Origin: Ignavibacterium sp.
GTDB taxonomy: Bacteria > Bacteroidota > Ignavibacteria > Ignavibacteriales > Ignavibacteriaceae
Assembly: GCA_025056745.1 (NCBI GenBank)
Contig: JANWVQ010000011.1
Coordinates: 1 to 51,986 of the forward strand
DNA length: 51,986 nucleotides
Direction: 5' to 3'
The stretch's first letter is position 1. Every line of letters begins with the position of its first letter. This document shows, piece after piece, positions 36,684-44,206 of the stretch. Made by a program: the position numbers and the translations under genes. The notes below the pieces were generated by a model. It did no database searches and was not told where the DNA came from. It was given only the letters and a program-made list of their open reading frames with translations.

Positions 36684-37141
36684 AATTCTTTTAATGCTTC
36701 CTGAACTTCAATGTGATGATTTGGAACCTTTACTTTTTCAAAAACTTTTTTCACTTTACCGTCTTTCCCTATTATATACGTTGTTCTCTCAACACCCATA
36801 TATTTTTTGCCATACATACTTTTCTCTTTCCAAACACCATATTTCTCAACTACCTTTTTTTCTGTATCTGCTAAAAGATTAAAAGTAAGATTATACTTCT
36901 CAGCAAATTTTTTATGCGAATCAATAGTGTCTGGACTTATTCCAATAACAACAGCATTCAACTTCGATAGTTCGGATAATGAATCTCTAAAGTTACAGGC
37001 TTCCTTGGTGCAACCGGAAGTATTATCTTTTGGGTAGAAATAAAGAACAACATTTTTACCGGCGAAGTCTGATAATTTTACTTTTTTGCCATCCTGATTA
37101 AACAAAGTAAAATCAGGTGCTTTTTTACCAACTTCTATCAT
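36680..37141 (-). CDS. bcp: Thiol peroxidase, BCP/PrxQ type
   Basis: 153 residues. A thioredoxin-fold peroxiredoxin that reduces hydrogen and organic peroxides. [19 protein letters not shown] holds the peroxidatic Cys and, five residues on, the second Cys that makes the PrxQ intramolecular disulfide. [26 protein letters not shown] and [21 protein letters not shown] are standard BCP segments. Second in the run 37626-34997; its stop overlaps the PTPS start by 4 bases. Confidence 0.95.
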   Translation of the reverse strand: MIEVGKKAPDFTLFNQDGKKVKLSDFAGKNVVLYFYPKDNTSGCTKEACNFRDSLSELSKLNAVVIGISPDTIDSHKKFAEKYNLTFNLLADTEKKVVEKYGVWKEKSMYGKKYMGVERTTYIIGKDGKVKKVFEKVKVPNHHIEVQEALKEL

Positions 37142-37146
37142 ATTTC

Positions 37147-37626
37147 TTATTTTATTTTTTCTAATGTTTCTTTGATTGCTGAGTAATTAGGTTCTTCACC
37201 AGCATTCTCTAAGACTTCTGCGTATTGGATAACGCCATTTTTATCAATCACAAAAGCACTTCTCTTTGAGACACCTTTGAAATCAAACTTTCCTGGGACA
37301 AACACATCATATAATGCACCATAACTTGCAGAGACTTCTTTGTTGAAATCACTGAGAAGAGGAAAAGTGTAATTATTTTTTTCAGCAAACATTTTTAGAG
37401 CAAATGGACTATCTACGCTTATTCCAATTACCTGAGCATTTAGATCTTCATAGACCTTTAACTCATCACGAAATGTGCACATTTCTTTTGTGCAAACAGA
37501 TGTATTAGCAAGCGGGAAAAATAAAACAACGACGTTTTTTCCTCTGAACTGCTCCAATGAAACTTTTTCTGTGTTTTGATTGAACAGCTCAAAATTTGGT
37601 GCAACATCTCCAACTTTTAATGGCAT
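37147..37626 (-). CDS. Peroxiredoxin (AhpE/PrxQ-like)
   Basis: 159 residues, a paralogue of the downstream bcp but clearly distinct. [19 protein letters not shown] carries the peroxidatic Cys with a second Cys five residues later. [53 protein letters not shown] and [13 protein letters not shown] complete the fold. AGGAGGTAAT abuts the ATG and a good candidate promoter lies 34-64 bases upstream. First gene of a five-gene run that ends with the tetrahydrobiopterin enzymes, so peroxide defence and pterin synthesis appear to share a transcript. Confidence 0.93.
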   Translation of the reverse strand: MPLKVGDVAPNFELFNQNTEKVSLEQFRGKNVVVLFFPLANTSVCTKEMCTFRDELKVYEDLNAQVIGISVDSPFALKMFAEKNNYTFPLLSDFNKEVSASYGALYDVFVPGKFDFKGVSKRSAFVIDKNGVIQYAEVLENAGEEPNYSAIKETLEKIK

Positions 37627-37659
37627 ATTACCTCCTAAAAAAATTATAAATCTTTTTAT

Positions 37660-37690
37660 TAAACTTAGAAATTATGATTGTAACAACAAA
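37660..37690 (-). promoter_or_regulatory. Candidate promoter for the peroxiredoxin-biopterin run
   Basis: Reading the minus strand: TTTG (37690-37687), 19 bases, then TAAGTTTA (37667-37660). This matches TTTG / N19 / TAnnTTTG except for the last base. It lies about 34 bases before the ATG at 37626 and is the only good promoter-like site in the gap. Confidence 0.45.
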
Positions 37691-37721
37691 CAATAGTTAA
37701 ACAATATTTTTGTGTATAAGT

Positions 37722-38066
37722 TCATTTATTTAATTCAATCCAAGTTTTCCAAACTTCAGGTTGATATCCAACAGTTACAAATTTGTTAAATCTCACAATT
37801 GGAGTTTTTATCAAAAGCGGTTCATTAAGTAACTCTTCAGCTATATCGAATTTCATATACATCATTCCCTTTTGTTTATAGATTTTACTTTCAACATTTA
37901 ATAAATCTTCTAAAGAAATTTTTTGTGAAATGTTTTCAAGTTCACCTTTAGTTAATCCTTTTTCATTCAAATCTCTAAAGTGAACTTTGATTCTTCTTTC
38001 TTTGAAAAATCTTTCTGCTTTTTGAGTTTCTTTGCATTTTCTTGTCCCAATTATTTGAACTTCCAT
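37722..38066 (-). CDS. ArsC/Spx-like thioredoxin-fold protein
   Basis: 114 residues, the size of Spx and single-Cys arsenate reductases. The N-terminus MEVQIIGTRKCKETQKAERFF has one Cys (residue 11) at the ArsC active-site position but no second Cys close by (CKETQ rather than CxxC). FKERRIKVHFRDLNEKGLTKGEL, LEDLLNVESKIYKQKG and LLIKTPIVRF follow the family. It could be an arsenate reductase-like or bacilliredoxin-type protein; the run also contains bshA, which suggests a thiol link (inference). The RNA-polymerase contact of true Spx is not evident. Confidence 0.8.
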   Translation of the reverse strand: MEVQIIGTRKCKETQKAERFFKERRIKVHFRDLNEKGLTKGELENISQKISLEDLLNVESKIYKQKGMMYMKFDIAEELLNEPLLIKTPIVRFNKFVTVGYQPEVWKTWIELNK

Positions 38067-38103
38067 AAAATTTTAATCTCACTTTAATATTTGAAATTGG
38101 GTT

Positions 38104-39537
38104 TCATTTTAATTCAATTTTCTGAGTTCTTTTAGTTTTTGGAAATTGACTCTTTAAACCATCATTCGATTTAGTTGCTGTTCCAAGAGGATAATTTTCA
38201 TACATTATTAAATACTGACCAAATTCTAACTCATCAACCTGCAGTTTTGAACCTGAGATGTATTTTTCCAATTCATCATAATTTTTCAGATGATATATTT
38301 TCTTCGTGATATACTCGGATAGAATTTGTCCAGCATTTGAATGTAAGGCTAAGTTGTTTCTATTATCTACACTTCCAAGCTTTAATCCGATTCTGTTGAA
38401 TATATTCAGATTCTCATCATACCAATTTCTGTCCGTTAAAAAGATATCTTTTCCTTTATGAATAAAATTAAAATTTTTGAAAACTTCTAGATTAATTCCA
38501 AAGTAATCTGAGAGTTGAACGATATACTTATTTATGTGTTTATTCTTATAATTCATTAATTTAATATCAGATTTTGGCAACTTGAGTTTTTCAAGAGGCT
38601 CTGTTGAATCGGTTTTGAGAAGTTTAGCAATAAAGAAACCATCAGAGTTTATTTCCCAAGGTAAAATTCTATGAGTTGATTCTATTTGATCATTTAGTTT
38701 ACTTGAATTGAATTCTGTTTTACCAGGAATAGTCTTGAAAGGAAGATTAATTTCTTTTACTTCAACTGGATAATTTTTCAAAACTTTATCAATAACTAAT
38801 TCATTTTCCTCAACAGATAAAGTGCAAGTTGAATAAACAATTTCTCCACCAACTTTAGCCATCTTGATTGCTGAAATAAGAAGTTTTAATTGAATGTTAT
38901 GTAATCTTTCTGAATGTTCAATAGACCACCAACTTGTAACCTCGCCGCGTTTTTGAATTATTCCTAAACTCGAGCAAGGTGCATCTACTAAAATTTTATC
39001 AAAGTAGTTATCGTATATTTTACTCAGTATCTCCCCTTTGTTATTGATTACGCCGATATTTAAAAGATTTAGTCGATCAATGTTAAAAACCAAAGCTTTA
39101 ATTCTGTCAATATCAATTTCATTAGCGATTATAGTTCCTTTATTATTCATCAATTCTGATAATTGAGTAGTTTTAGAGCCAGGTGCAGCACACAAATCAA
39201 GGACTATATCATTTTCAGTTGGAGCTAATATAAGTGCTGGCAACATCGAAGAAAGGCTTTGTATGTAATAATAACCAAGTATGTGCTCTAAAGTTTTTCC
39301 AATCAAATTATTCTCATCAGAACGAACTAGTGCAGCATTCGGAATATTCTCTACTTTCTGAATCTCAATTGAATATTTTTTATTGAGAATAATTTTCAAT
39401 TGATCGAAATTTGTTTTTAATGGATTTATTCTGATGTAATTGGTTGGTGTTATATCAATGAATTCTTTATACTTTAATGCTGGCGTAGAACCAAATGTGT
39501 TTTCAATGTATTCGAATGCTTTAGAATCAAAATTCAT
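38104..39537 (-). CDS. RsmB/NOP-family RNA (cytosine-5) methyltransferase, RsmF-like
   Basis: 477 residues. The SAM site is VLDLCAAPGSKTTQLSELM, the first catalytic Cys is in DAPCSSLGIIQKRGE and the second in VYSTCTLSVEENE, the two-cysteine arrangement of m5C RNA methyltransferases. The N-terminal ~90 residues carry YIRINPLKTN and a YYIQSLSSMLPALIL segment as in RsmF. The C-terminal ~170 residues (HKGKDIFLTDRNWYDE, LALHSNAGQIL, QYLIMYENYPLGTATKSN) form the RsmF-type PUA-like extension. Probable substrate is rRNA. The start overlaps the upstream gene's stop by one base. Confidence 0.92.
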   Translation of the reverse strand: MNFDSKAFEYIENTFGSTPALKYKEFIDITPTNYIRINPLKTNFDQLKIILNKKYSIEIQKVENIPNAALVRSDENNLIGKTLEHILGYYYIQSLSSMLPALILAPTENDIVLDLCAAPGSKTTQLSELMNNKGTIIANEIDIDRIKALVFNIDRLNLLNIGVINNKGEILSKIYDNYFDKILVDAPCSSLGIIQKRGEVTSWWSIEHSERLHNIQLKLLISAIKMAKVGGEIVYSTCTLSVEENELVIDKVLKNYPVEVKEINLPFKTIPGKTEFNSSKLNDQIESTHRILPWEINSDGFFIAKLLKTDSTEPLEKLKLPKSDIKLMNYKNKHINKYIVQLSDYFGINLEVFKNFNFIHKGKDIFLTDRNWYDENLNIFNRIGLKLGSVDNRNNLALHSNAGQILSEYITKKIYHLKNYDELEKYISGSKLQVDELEFGQYLIMYENYPLGTATKSNDGLKSQFPKTKRTQKIELK

Positions 39538-39980
39538 TATAGCCTTATAAGATTTAAATTTTGAATTATTTCATTTGTTAATTTCATTTTAATGTTACTT
39601 AATCCTCTATGCTCTATATCAGTTTCAATTTTTTTTACTAATTCGTCGAAATACTTTTCATAATTTTTAACAACGTTGATTAAATCGGATTTGTTTGATG
39701 GAATTTTTATGTAAGTTTTTCTTTGCAAAGAAGAATAGACATAATATTTAGCCAATGAAAAATCATCCACAAACTTAAAAAATTCACCATCTGAAGTTGA
39801 GATCTCATATTGACCGAACAATTCAGATGCAATTACTAAAATTTTACTTGGTATGTTTTCAATTTCATAATTTAAATCATCAATAAAGTCATCAGGAAAT
39901 TTTTTCAATCCTTCAATTTTTATTTTGTCTATGATGTCCTTGATTAGATTTAATTCGTAATTTGATTTCTCTAAGTTCAT
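39537..39980 (-). CDS. Unknown protein between bshA and RsmF-like gene
   Basis: 147 residues with no recognised motif. It is acidic and helical, rich in Lys, Asp, Glu, Ile and Asn, with no signal peptide, membrane helix or cysteine. Segments such as IDKIKIEGLKKFPDDFIDDLNYEI, VVKNYEKYFDELVKKIETDIEH and MKLTNEIIQNLNLI are predicted helices. It lies 19 bases after bshA and its stop overlaps the RNA methyltransferase start by one base, so it is very likely translated. No function is proposed. Confidence 0.7.
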   Translation of the reverse strand: MNLEKSNYELNLIKDIIDKIKIEGLKKFPDDFIDDLNYEIENIPSKILVIASELFGQYEISTSDGEFFKFVDDFSLAKYYVYSSLQRKTYIKIPSNKSDLINVVKNYEKYFDELVKKIETDIEHRGLSNIKMKLTNEIIQNLNLIRL

Positions 39981-39999
39981 AGAGAATATAAGATGATGT

Positions 40000-41121
40000 T
40001 TAGTTCAATAATCTATAATATAAGTTTTCATACATTGGAATGATCTTCGATTTATCAAATTTTTCGATTGCTTTTTTCCTTGCATTTTTAGAGAACAGTT
40101 CATACTTCTTATCGTTAGTTAAAAGCTCAATTGCATATTTTGCCATTCTATCAACATCACCTATTTCAGATATGAAACCACATTCATTATGTTTTATCAA
40201 TTCAGGTAATCCACCAACAGAGGATGCTATAACTGGTAATCCACAAGCCATAGCTTCAAGTGCAGCTAATCCAAAACTTTCAGATTGAGATGGAAGAAGA
40301 AACAAATCGCTTGCATTTAAAATATCCACAATAGCTTCTTGTTTGCCAAGAAATTTTACTTTGTCTGCTATATTTAATTGTCTGGTCAATTGTTCGCATT
40401 CAAATCTGTCAGGACCATCTCCAATTAACAAAAGTTTTGATGGAATTTCTTTATTTACTTTATCAAAAATTTTGATTACATCTGTTACTCTTTTAACAGG
40501 TCTGAAGTTAGATGTGTGAATTAAAACTTTTTCACCATTTGGAGCTATATGCCCACGATATTTTGAGTTAGGATTGGGCTTGAATATTTCAGTATCGACG
40601 AAATTCGGAATTACTTCTATTTCCTTTTTTATTTCATATTGAGTGATTGTCTTCTCTTTAAGAAATCTTGATACTGCAGTGACGGCATCACTTTTTTCAA
40701 TACTAAAATTAACTAGTGGTAAAAAGTTTGGTTCTAATCCAACTAAAGTTATATCTGTCCCGTGAAGTGTAGTTATGATTTTTATGTCTCTTTTTTCTTT
40801 CAATATTTCTTTAGCTAAATATGCAGATACAGCGTGTGGTATTGCATAGTGAACGTGTAATAGATCAAGATTTTCAAACTCAGCGACTTCAGCCATTTTA
40901 CTAGTGAGAGACAAAGTGTATAGTGAAAATTCAAATAATGGATAGTTACTTGACTCAACTTCGTGATAAATAATATTCTCAACATATTTATTTAATCTAA
41001 AAGGGACAGCATAGCTAATGAAGTGTATTTCGTGCCCCCGTAAAGCAAGTTCCTTACCGAGCTCCGTTGCTATAGCACCGCTTCCTCCGTATGTTGGATA
41101 GCAAGTTATTCCGATTCTCAT
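40000..41121 (-). CDS. bshA: N-acetyl-alpha-D-glucosaminyl L-malate synthase
   Basis: 373 residues. A GT4-family glycosyltransferase that joins GlcNAc from UDP-GlcNAc to L-malate, the first step of bacillithiol synthesis. MRIGITCYPTYGGSGAIATELG, LHVHYAIPHAVSAYLAK, TTLHGTDITLVG, SNFRPVKRVTDVI and ESFGLAALEAMACGLPVIAS are characteristic of BshA rather than other GT4 enzymes. bshB and bshC are not in the window. Chlorobium is known to use a methylated bacillithiol, so this fits the lineage. Starts divergently from the PfkB kinase; a TATATTTG box lies in the shared gap. Confidence 0.93.
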   Translation of the reverse strand: MRIGITCYPTYGGSGAIATELGKELALRGHEIHFISYAVPFRLNKYVENIIYHEVESSNYPLFEFSLYTLSLTSKMAEVAEFENLDLLHVHYAIPHAVSAYLAKEILKEKRDIKIITTLHGTDITLVGLEPNFLPLVNFSIEKSDAVTAVSRFLKEKTITQYEIKKEIEVIPNFVDTEIFKPNPNSKYRGHIAPNGEKVLIHTSNFRPVKRVTDVIKIFDKVNKEIPSKLLLIGDGPDRFECEQLTRQLNIADKVKFLGKQEAIVDILNASDLFLLPSQSESFGLAALEAMACGLPVIASSVGGLPELIKHNECGFISEIGDVDRMAKYAIELLTNDKKYELFSKNARKKAIEKFDKSKIIPMYENLYYRLLN

Positions 41122-41144
41122 ATAAATTCTATTATTCTTTTGAA

Positions 41145-41152
41145 CAAATATA
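41145..41152 (-). promoter_or_regulatory. Candidate -7 element for bshA
   Basis: On the minus strand this is TATATTTG followed by TT, matching TAnnTTTG, 24 bases before the ATG at 41121. A matching -33 TTG is not obvious. Confidence 0.35.
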
Positions 41153-41166
41153 ACCTTAAAGATTAA

Positions 41167-41184
41167 TCTCTCTTAATTGAGAGA
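41167..41184. promoter_or_regulatory. Inverted repeat between divergent bshA and PfkB genes
   Basis: TCTCTC-TTAATT-GAGAGA gives 6-bp arms around a 6-base spacer, midway in the 103-base divergent gap. A dimeric regulator could bind here; with only one site this is a guess. Confidence 0.3.
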
Positions 41185-41224
41185 AAATAATTTTTGTAAA
41201 TTTACACAATAAGATTTACATCAA

Positions 41225-42082
41225 ATGCTTATGAAAATATTAATTATAGGTAGTTCCGTTGTTGATAAAATATTAAATAAAAATGGATATAGAATCTCTG
41301 CTGGGGGTATTTACCATTCTGTTCTGAAACTCAGTGAGATTAAAAATTCTGATGATGTTATTTCACTATGTACTCTCGTTGATAAGAATAACTTTCATCT
41401 ATTTGAAAAAATTTTTGAAAACTGCAATGAAAAATTTTTTACTGAAGTAAATGAAATTCCTAATGTTACTTTAGATGAGTCCAATTGTTGTCATAGAAAA
41501 GAGATTTATTCTAATGAAGTATTTTCTTTAAAAGTAGATAACATCGATTTTAGTTCTTTTGATGGAATACTTATTAATATGATAACAGGTTATGAAATTG
41601 ACGTTGATACACTTAAAAAAATTCGAAATAAAACAAAGTCTTTGATTTATTTTGATGTTCATACATTAAGCAGAAAATCTGATAAACCAGGGCTCAGAGA
41701 ATTTCAAGTGATACACAATTTTGAAAGTTGGGCTTTGTGCTTGGACATTATACAAGTTAATGAGTTTGAGTTAAATTCCCTATTTGATATTAAAGATGAA
41801 TTTAAAGTGGCAGAAAAGTTATTTTCATTAGGAGTAAAAATTTTAATAGTTACTAAATCTGAAAAAGGAGCAACAATTTATTTCAAAAAAAATGGTGAAA
41901 TAAATTTTTATCATAAAAAAGCAAGAAAAATCATTGATGTGGAAACTATAGGTTGTGGTGATTACTTCGGTTCATCATTTTTTTATAAATATTTAATAAC
42001 AAAAGATGAAATTATTTCACTAAATTTTGCTGTCAATGAAGTAGAGAAAAGTCTAGAAAGAAAATTAAATGCAGTTAAATGA
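41225..42082 (+). CDS. PfkB-family carbohydrate/nucleoside kinase
   Basis: 285 residues, a little short for the ribokinase-like fold. The start MLMKILIIGSSVVDKIL (second ATG at 41231 equally possible) leads to SAGGIYHSVLKLSE, the usual N-terminal Gly-Gly site. IQVNEFELNSLF, ILIVTKSEKGATIYF and the C-terminal VETIGCGDYFGSSFFYKYL follow, the last being the anion-hole/catalytic Asp motif with Cys in place of the usual Ala (GCGD for GAGD). Substrate unknown; neighbours are a deoxysugar-type reductase and a HAD phosphatase, so a sugar is plausible. Its end overlaps the next gene by 14 bases. Confidence 0.82.
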   Translation: MLMKILIIGSSVVDKILNKNGYRISAGGIYHSVLKLSEIKNSDDVISLCTLVDKNNFHLFEKIFENCNEKFFTEVNEIPNVTLDESNCCHRKEIYSNEVFSLKVDNIDFSSFDGILINMITGYEIDVDTLKKIRNKTKSLIYFDVHTLSRKSDKPGLREFQVIHNFESWALCLDIIQVNEFELNSLFDIKDEFKVAEKLFSLGVKILIVTKSEKGATIYFKKNGEINFYHKKARKIIDVETIGCGDYFGSSFFYKYLITKDEIISLNFAVNEVEKSLERKLNAVK

Positions 42083-42980
42083 AATAATAAAAAGCAGAAT
42101 ATTAATATTTGGTTCAAATGGAATGCTTGGGCAAAGATTAACTGAATTCTTCCTAAATCAAAATGTTGAATTATTAACCTCCTCATTTGAAGAGTTCAGT
42201 TATATTCAAGAAGCCGAATACAAGCAATGCGACATAACTGACAGAATTAAAACTAAAAAGTTAATATTTGACTTCTATCCTGACTATATAATTAACGCAG
42301 CTGCCTATACAAACGTTGATAAATCTGAATTTGAAAAAGAAAATGCTTGGAGAGTGAATGTAAAGGCAGTTGAATATATATCACAGGCGGCAAGAGTTTT
42401 AGATTCTCATATAATTCATATATCATCTGATTATATCTTTGACGGAGAAAATGGACCTTATCTTGAAAATGCTACTCCTAATCCAATCGGCTATTATGGA
42501 AGAACTAAATTAGCAAGTGAAAATGTTTTGAAACTCTATGCTGTAAAACATACAATAATAAGAACTAATGTGCTCTATGGACCAACTCAATATGGTAGGC
42601 CAGATTTTGTAAAATGGGTTATTGATTCTCTAAAAAATAAAAATCAAATCAGGATAGTAACTGATCAAATAAATAATCCAACTTTCATTGATGATTTAGT
42701 TCAAGCCATTGCGAAAATTATTGAATTAAAAAAAGAGGGAATTTATAACATTGGTGGTCAGGACTTTTTATCGAGATATGACTTTACAATGATGATAGCT
42801 GACTATTTTGGTTTGGATAAAGATTTAGTTACACCAATTCTTACAAAAGATTTGAATCAACCAGCTCGAAGGCCTCTAAAATCAGGGTTAATCACAATCA
42901 AGGCACAATCTGAAATTGGATATCGTCCACATTCGTATCTTGAGACTTTTAAAATAATTAAAGAAGAATTTAATCTTTAA
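42069..42980 (+). CDS. dTDP-4-dehydrorhamnose reductase-like (RmlD) oxidoreductase
   Basis: 303 residues. An extended SDR with the NAD(P) motif GSNGMLGQRL at residues ~15-24, NAAAYTNVDKSE, the catalytic Ser-Asp of ISSDYIFDG, and YYGRTKLASE (Tyr-x3-Lys). PTFIDDLVQAI is also typical of RmlD. It would make dTDP-rhamnose or a related deoxysugar, but rmlA, rmlB and rmlC are absent here. Some RmlD-like proteins serve other roles, so the substrate is not certain. It overlaps the PfkB gene by 14 bases and is 3 bases before the HAD gene, forming a three-gene run. Confidence 0.87.
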   Translation: MQLNEIIKSRILIFGSNGMLGQRLTEFFLNQNVELLTSSFEEFSYIQEAEYKQCDITDRIKTKKLIFDFYPDYIINAAAYTNVDKSEFEKENAWRVNVKAVEYISQAARVLDSHIIHISSDYIFDGENGPYLENATPNPIGYYGRTKLASENVLKLYAVKHTIIRTNVLYGPTQYGRPDFVKWVIDSLKNKNQIRIVTDQINNPTFIDDLVQAIAKIIELKKEGIYNIGGQDFLSRYDFTMMIADYFGLDKDLVTPILTKDLNQPARRPLKSGLITIKAQSEIGYRPHSYLETFKIIKEEFNL

Positions 42981-42983
42981 GAG

Positions 42984-43763
42984 ATGATATTCAAAAAATA
43001 CAGAAACTTTATCTTTGATCTCGATGGAACAATTTACAAAGGTGAGAGCTTTATCGATGGAGCTATTGAAACGATAAATACGATAAAAGGATTTGCTGAT
43101 AAAGTAATCTTCGTTTCAAATAAAACAACTGATCTGCCTGAGGAATATTATTACCTACTTAAATCAGCTGGTGCTAATGTTGATGAAGCTGATTTTATAA
43201 CTTCATCAATGGTTATAAAGAATTTTTTAATTAAAAATTATGTTGGAAAAAATTTTTTCTCAATTAGTGAGCAAAAGTTTATTGACTATATTTCAAAATC
43301 AGGGTTACATTACACAAGTTTATTTGATAAAGTAGATATCGTTATAATAACTTTAGACAGAACTTTTAATTTTAACAAACTTGAAATAGCAGCAAAAGCA
43401 ATTGAGAATGGAGCAAGATTTTTCGCTGCAAATATTGATGATACCTGTCCAGTCGAAAGAGGAGAAATAACTGATGCTGGTTCAATTATCTCAGCTTTAG
43501 AAAAAAGAACCCATAAAAAACTCGAGCTTCATTTCGGCAAGCCATCAGTATTTATGCAAGATTTTATTAAAAGTAAATTCAATGGAAATCTTGATAATAC
43601 TTTATTGATTGGTGATAGAATAAATACAGATATTTTTATGGCTAATCAGATGAAAATTGATTCAGCTTTAGTAAGCACTGGTATAAAGAACTATGAATAT
43701 GATTCTCCACAATATCATCCCACATATAGACTAAATTCAGTTGTGGATTTAATTAAGTGGTAA
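42984..43763 (+). CDS. HAD-IIA phosphatase (NagD/p-nitrophenylphosphatase type)
   Basis: 259 residues. HAD motif 1 is FIFDLDGTIYKG, motif 2 region IFVSNKTTDLP, and the C-terminal IGDRINTDIFMANQMKIDSALVSTG holds motif 4 with the metal-binding Asp. The insertion of a cap between motifs 2 and 3 (residues ~85-180, FFAANIDDTCP) marks class IIA. Such enzymes dephosphorylate sugar or nucleotide phosphates. It closes the three-gene PfkB-RmlD-HAD run and is followed by the tRNA locus after 100 bases. Confidence 0.92.
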   Translation: MIFKKYRNFIFDLDGTIYKGESFIDGAIETINTIKGFADKVIFVSNKTTDLPEEYYYLLKSAGANVDEADFITSSMVIKNFLIKNYVGKNFFSISEQKFIDYISKSGLHYTSLFDKVDIVIITLDRTFNFNKLEIAAKAIENGARFFAANIDDTCPVERGEITDAGSIISALEKRTHKKLELHFGKPSVFMQDFIKSKFNGNLDNTLLIGDRINTDIFMANQMKIDSALVSTGIKNYEYDSPQYHPTYRLNSVVDLIKW

Positions 43764-43813
43764 GCATCACTTCAAAAAAAATTTTTATTTATTAATCATA
43801 AACTACACTTAAC

Positions 43814-43844
43814 TTGAAAGCAGAGGTAATATTTTTTAGATTTG
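43814..43844 (+). promoter_or_regulatory. Promoter of the tRNA-Arg / GIY-YIG locus
   Basis: TTG (43814-43816), 20 bases, then TAGATTTGC (43837-43845): an excellent fit to the TTG / TAnnTTTG pattern. Transcription would start near 43851, just before the decayed tRNA half at 43867. This is where the promoter of a normal tRNA gene would be, so it probably drove the tRNA before the nuclease gene was inserted. Confidence 0.6.
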
Positions 43845-43866
43845 CTCTTAGAAAATAAATTAATAA

Positions 43867-43925
43867 GTCTAATAGCTCAGTAGGATACCTGCCCGACGGC
43901 AAGGCGGGGAGCAGCAGTTTCCTAA
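43867..43925 (+). pseudogene. Decayed 5' half of tRNA-Arg(CCT)
   Basis: Aligned to the intact tRNA at 44168, the acceptor strand GCCCCGG has become GTCTAA (one deletion, all other changes C-to-T or G-to-A). The D arm TAGCTCAGTAGGATA and the segment AGCAGCAGTTTCCTAA through the anticodon loop are identical. A GC-rich 21-base sequence (43888-43908) interrupts the D loop. The copy ends right at the anticodon loop; there is no T arm. It cannot be a working tRNA. Confidence 0.85.
43888..43908. repeat. GC-rich palindrome inserted in the D loop of the tRNA relic
   Basis: Twenty-one bases beginning CCTGCCCGACGGC and ending GGCGGG; CCTGCC can pair with GGCGGG (5 of 6). It stands out in AT-rich surroundings and looks like a small REP-type palindrome found between genes in many environmental genomes (from memory). 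The intact tRNA lacks it at this spot. Confidence 0.6.
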
Positions 43926-43929
43926 GACT

Positions 43930-44190
43930 ATGAAGTTTTATGTTTACATATTACGAAGTAAAGTAAAAGATAAGTATTATGTTGGACATACGAATAACAT
44001 AATAAGACGATTAAAAGAACATAATTCTGGAAAAAGTAAGTTTACGAAAAAATATATGCCTTGGGAATTGCTTTATTATGAAGAGTTTGAAAGTCAATCA
44101 GAAGCAATAACAAAAGAGAAATATTTTAAGACAACATCAGGAAGAAGATTAATAAAAAAATTAATAAGCCCCGGTAGCTCAGTAGGATAG
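43930..44190 (+). CDS. GIY-YIG nuclease domain protein lying between tRNA copies
   Basis: 86 residues, a complete single GIY-YIG domain of the UPF0213/YhbQ-like group. YVYILRS is the GIY motif, KYYVGHTNNIIRRLKEHN holds YIG, the catalytic Arg and the conserved His-Asn, and AITKEKYFK supplies the metal-binding Glu. The ATG follows 4 bases after the tRNA relic, without a ribosome site. The stop codon lies within the D arm of the intact tRNA, so the last residues (SPGSSVG) are encoded by tRNA sequence; 23 bases overlap. All catalytic residues look intact. Family members have been seen beside tRNA and rRNA genes; a homing or mobile role is inference. Confidence 0.88.
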   Translation: MKFYVYILRSKVKDKYYVGHTNNIIRRLKEHNSGKSKFTKKYMPWELLYYEEFESQSEAITKEKYFKTTSGRRLIKKLISPGSSVG

Positions 44191-44206
44191 AGCAGCAGTT
44201 TCCTAA
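44158..44206 (+). repeat. Right direct repeat: upstream flank plus intact tRNA-Arg 5' half
   Basis: AAATTAATAAG followed by the tRNA from its first base to the anticodon loop (ending TTTCCTAA). Counterpart of 43857-43925; the two copies bracket the GIY-YIG gene. Confidence 0.85.

Larger units (their letters stand above)
43857..43925 (+). repeat. Left direct repeat: upstream flank plus decayed tRNA-Arg 5' half
   Basis: AAATTAATAAG, a decayed acceptor strand, then TAGCTCAGTAGGATA, a 21-base insertion and AGCAGCAGTTTCCTAA. Apart from the insertion, one deletion and four substitutions, it repeats 44158-44206. Confidence 0.85.

Noticed and set aside
43867-43925. A second working tRNA
   Set aside because: No T arm or 3' acceptor strand, a broken acceptor strand and an insertion in the D loop.
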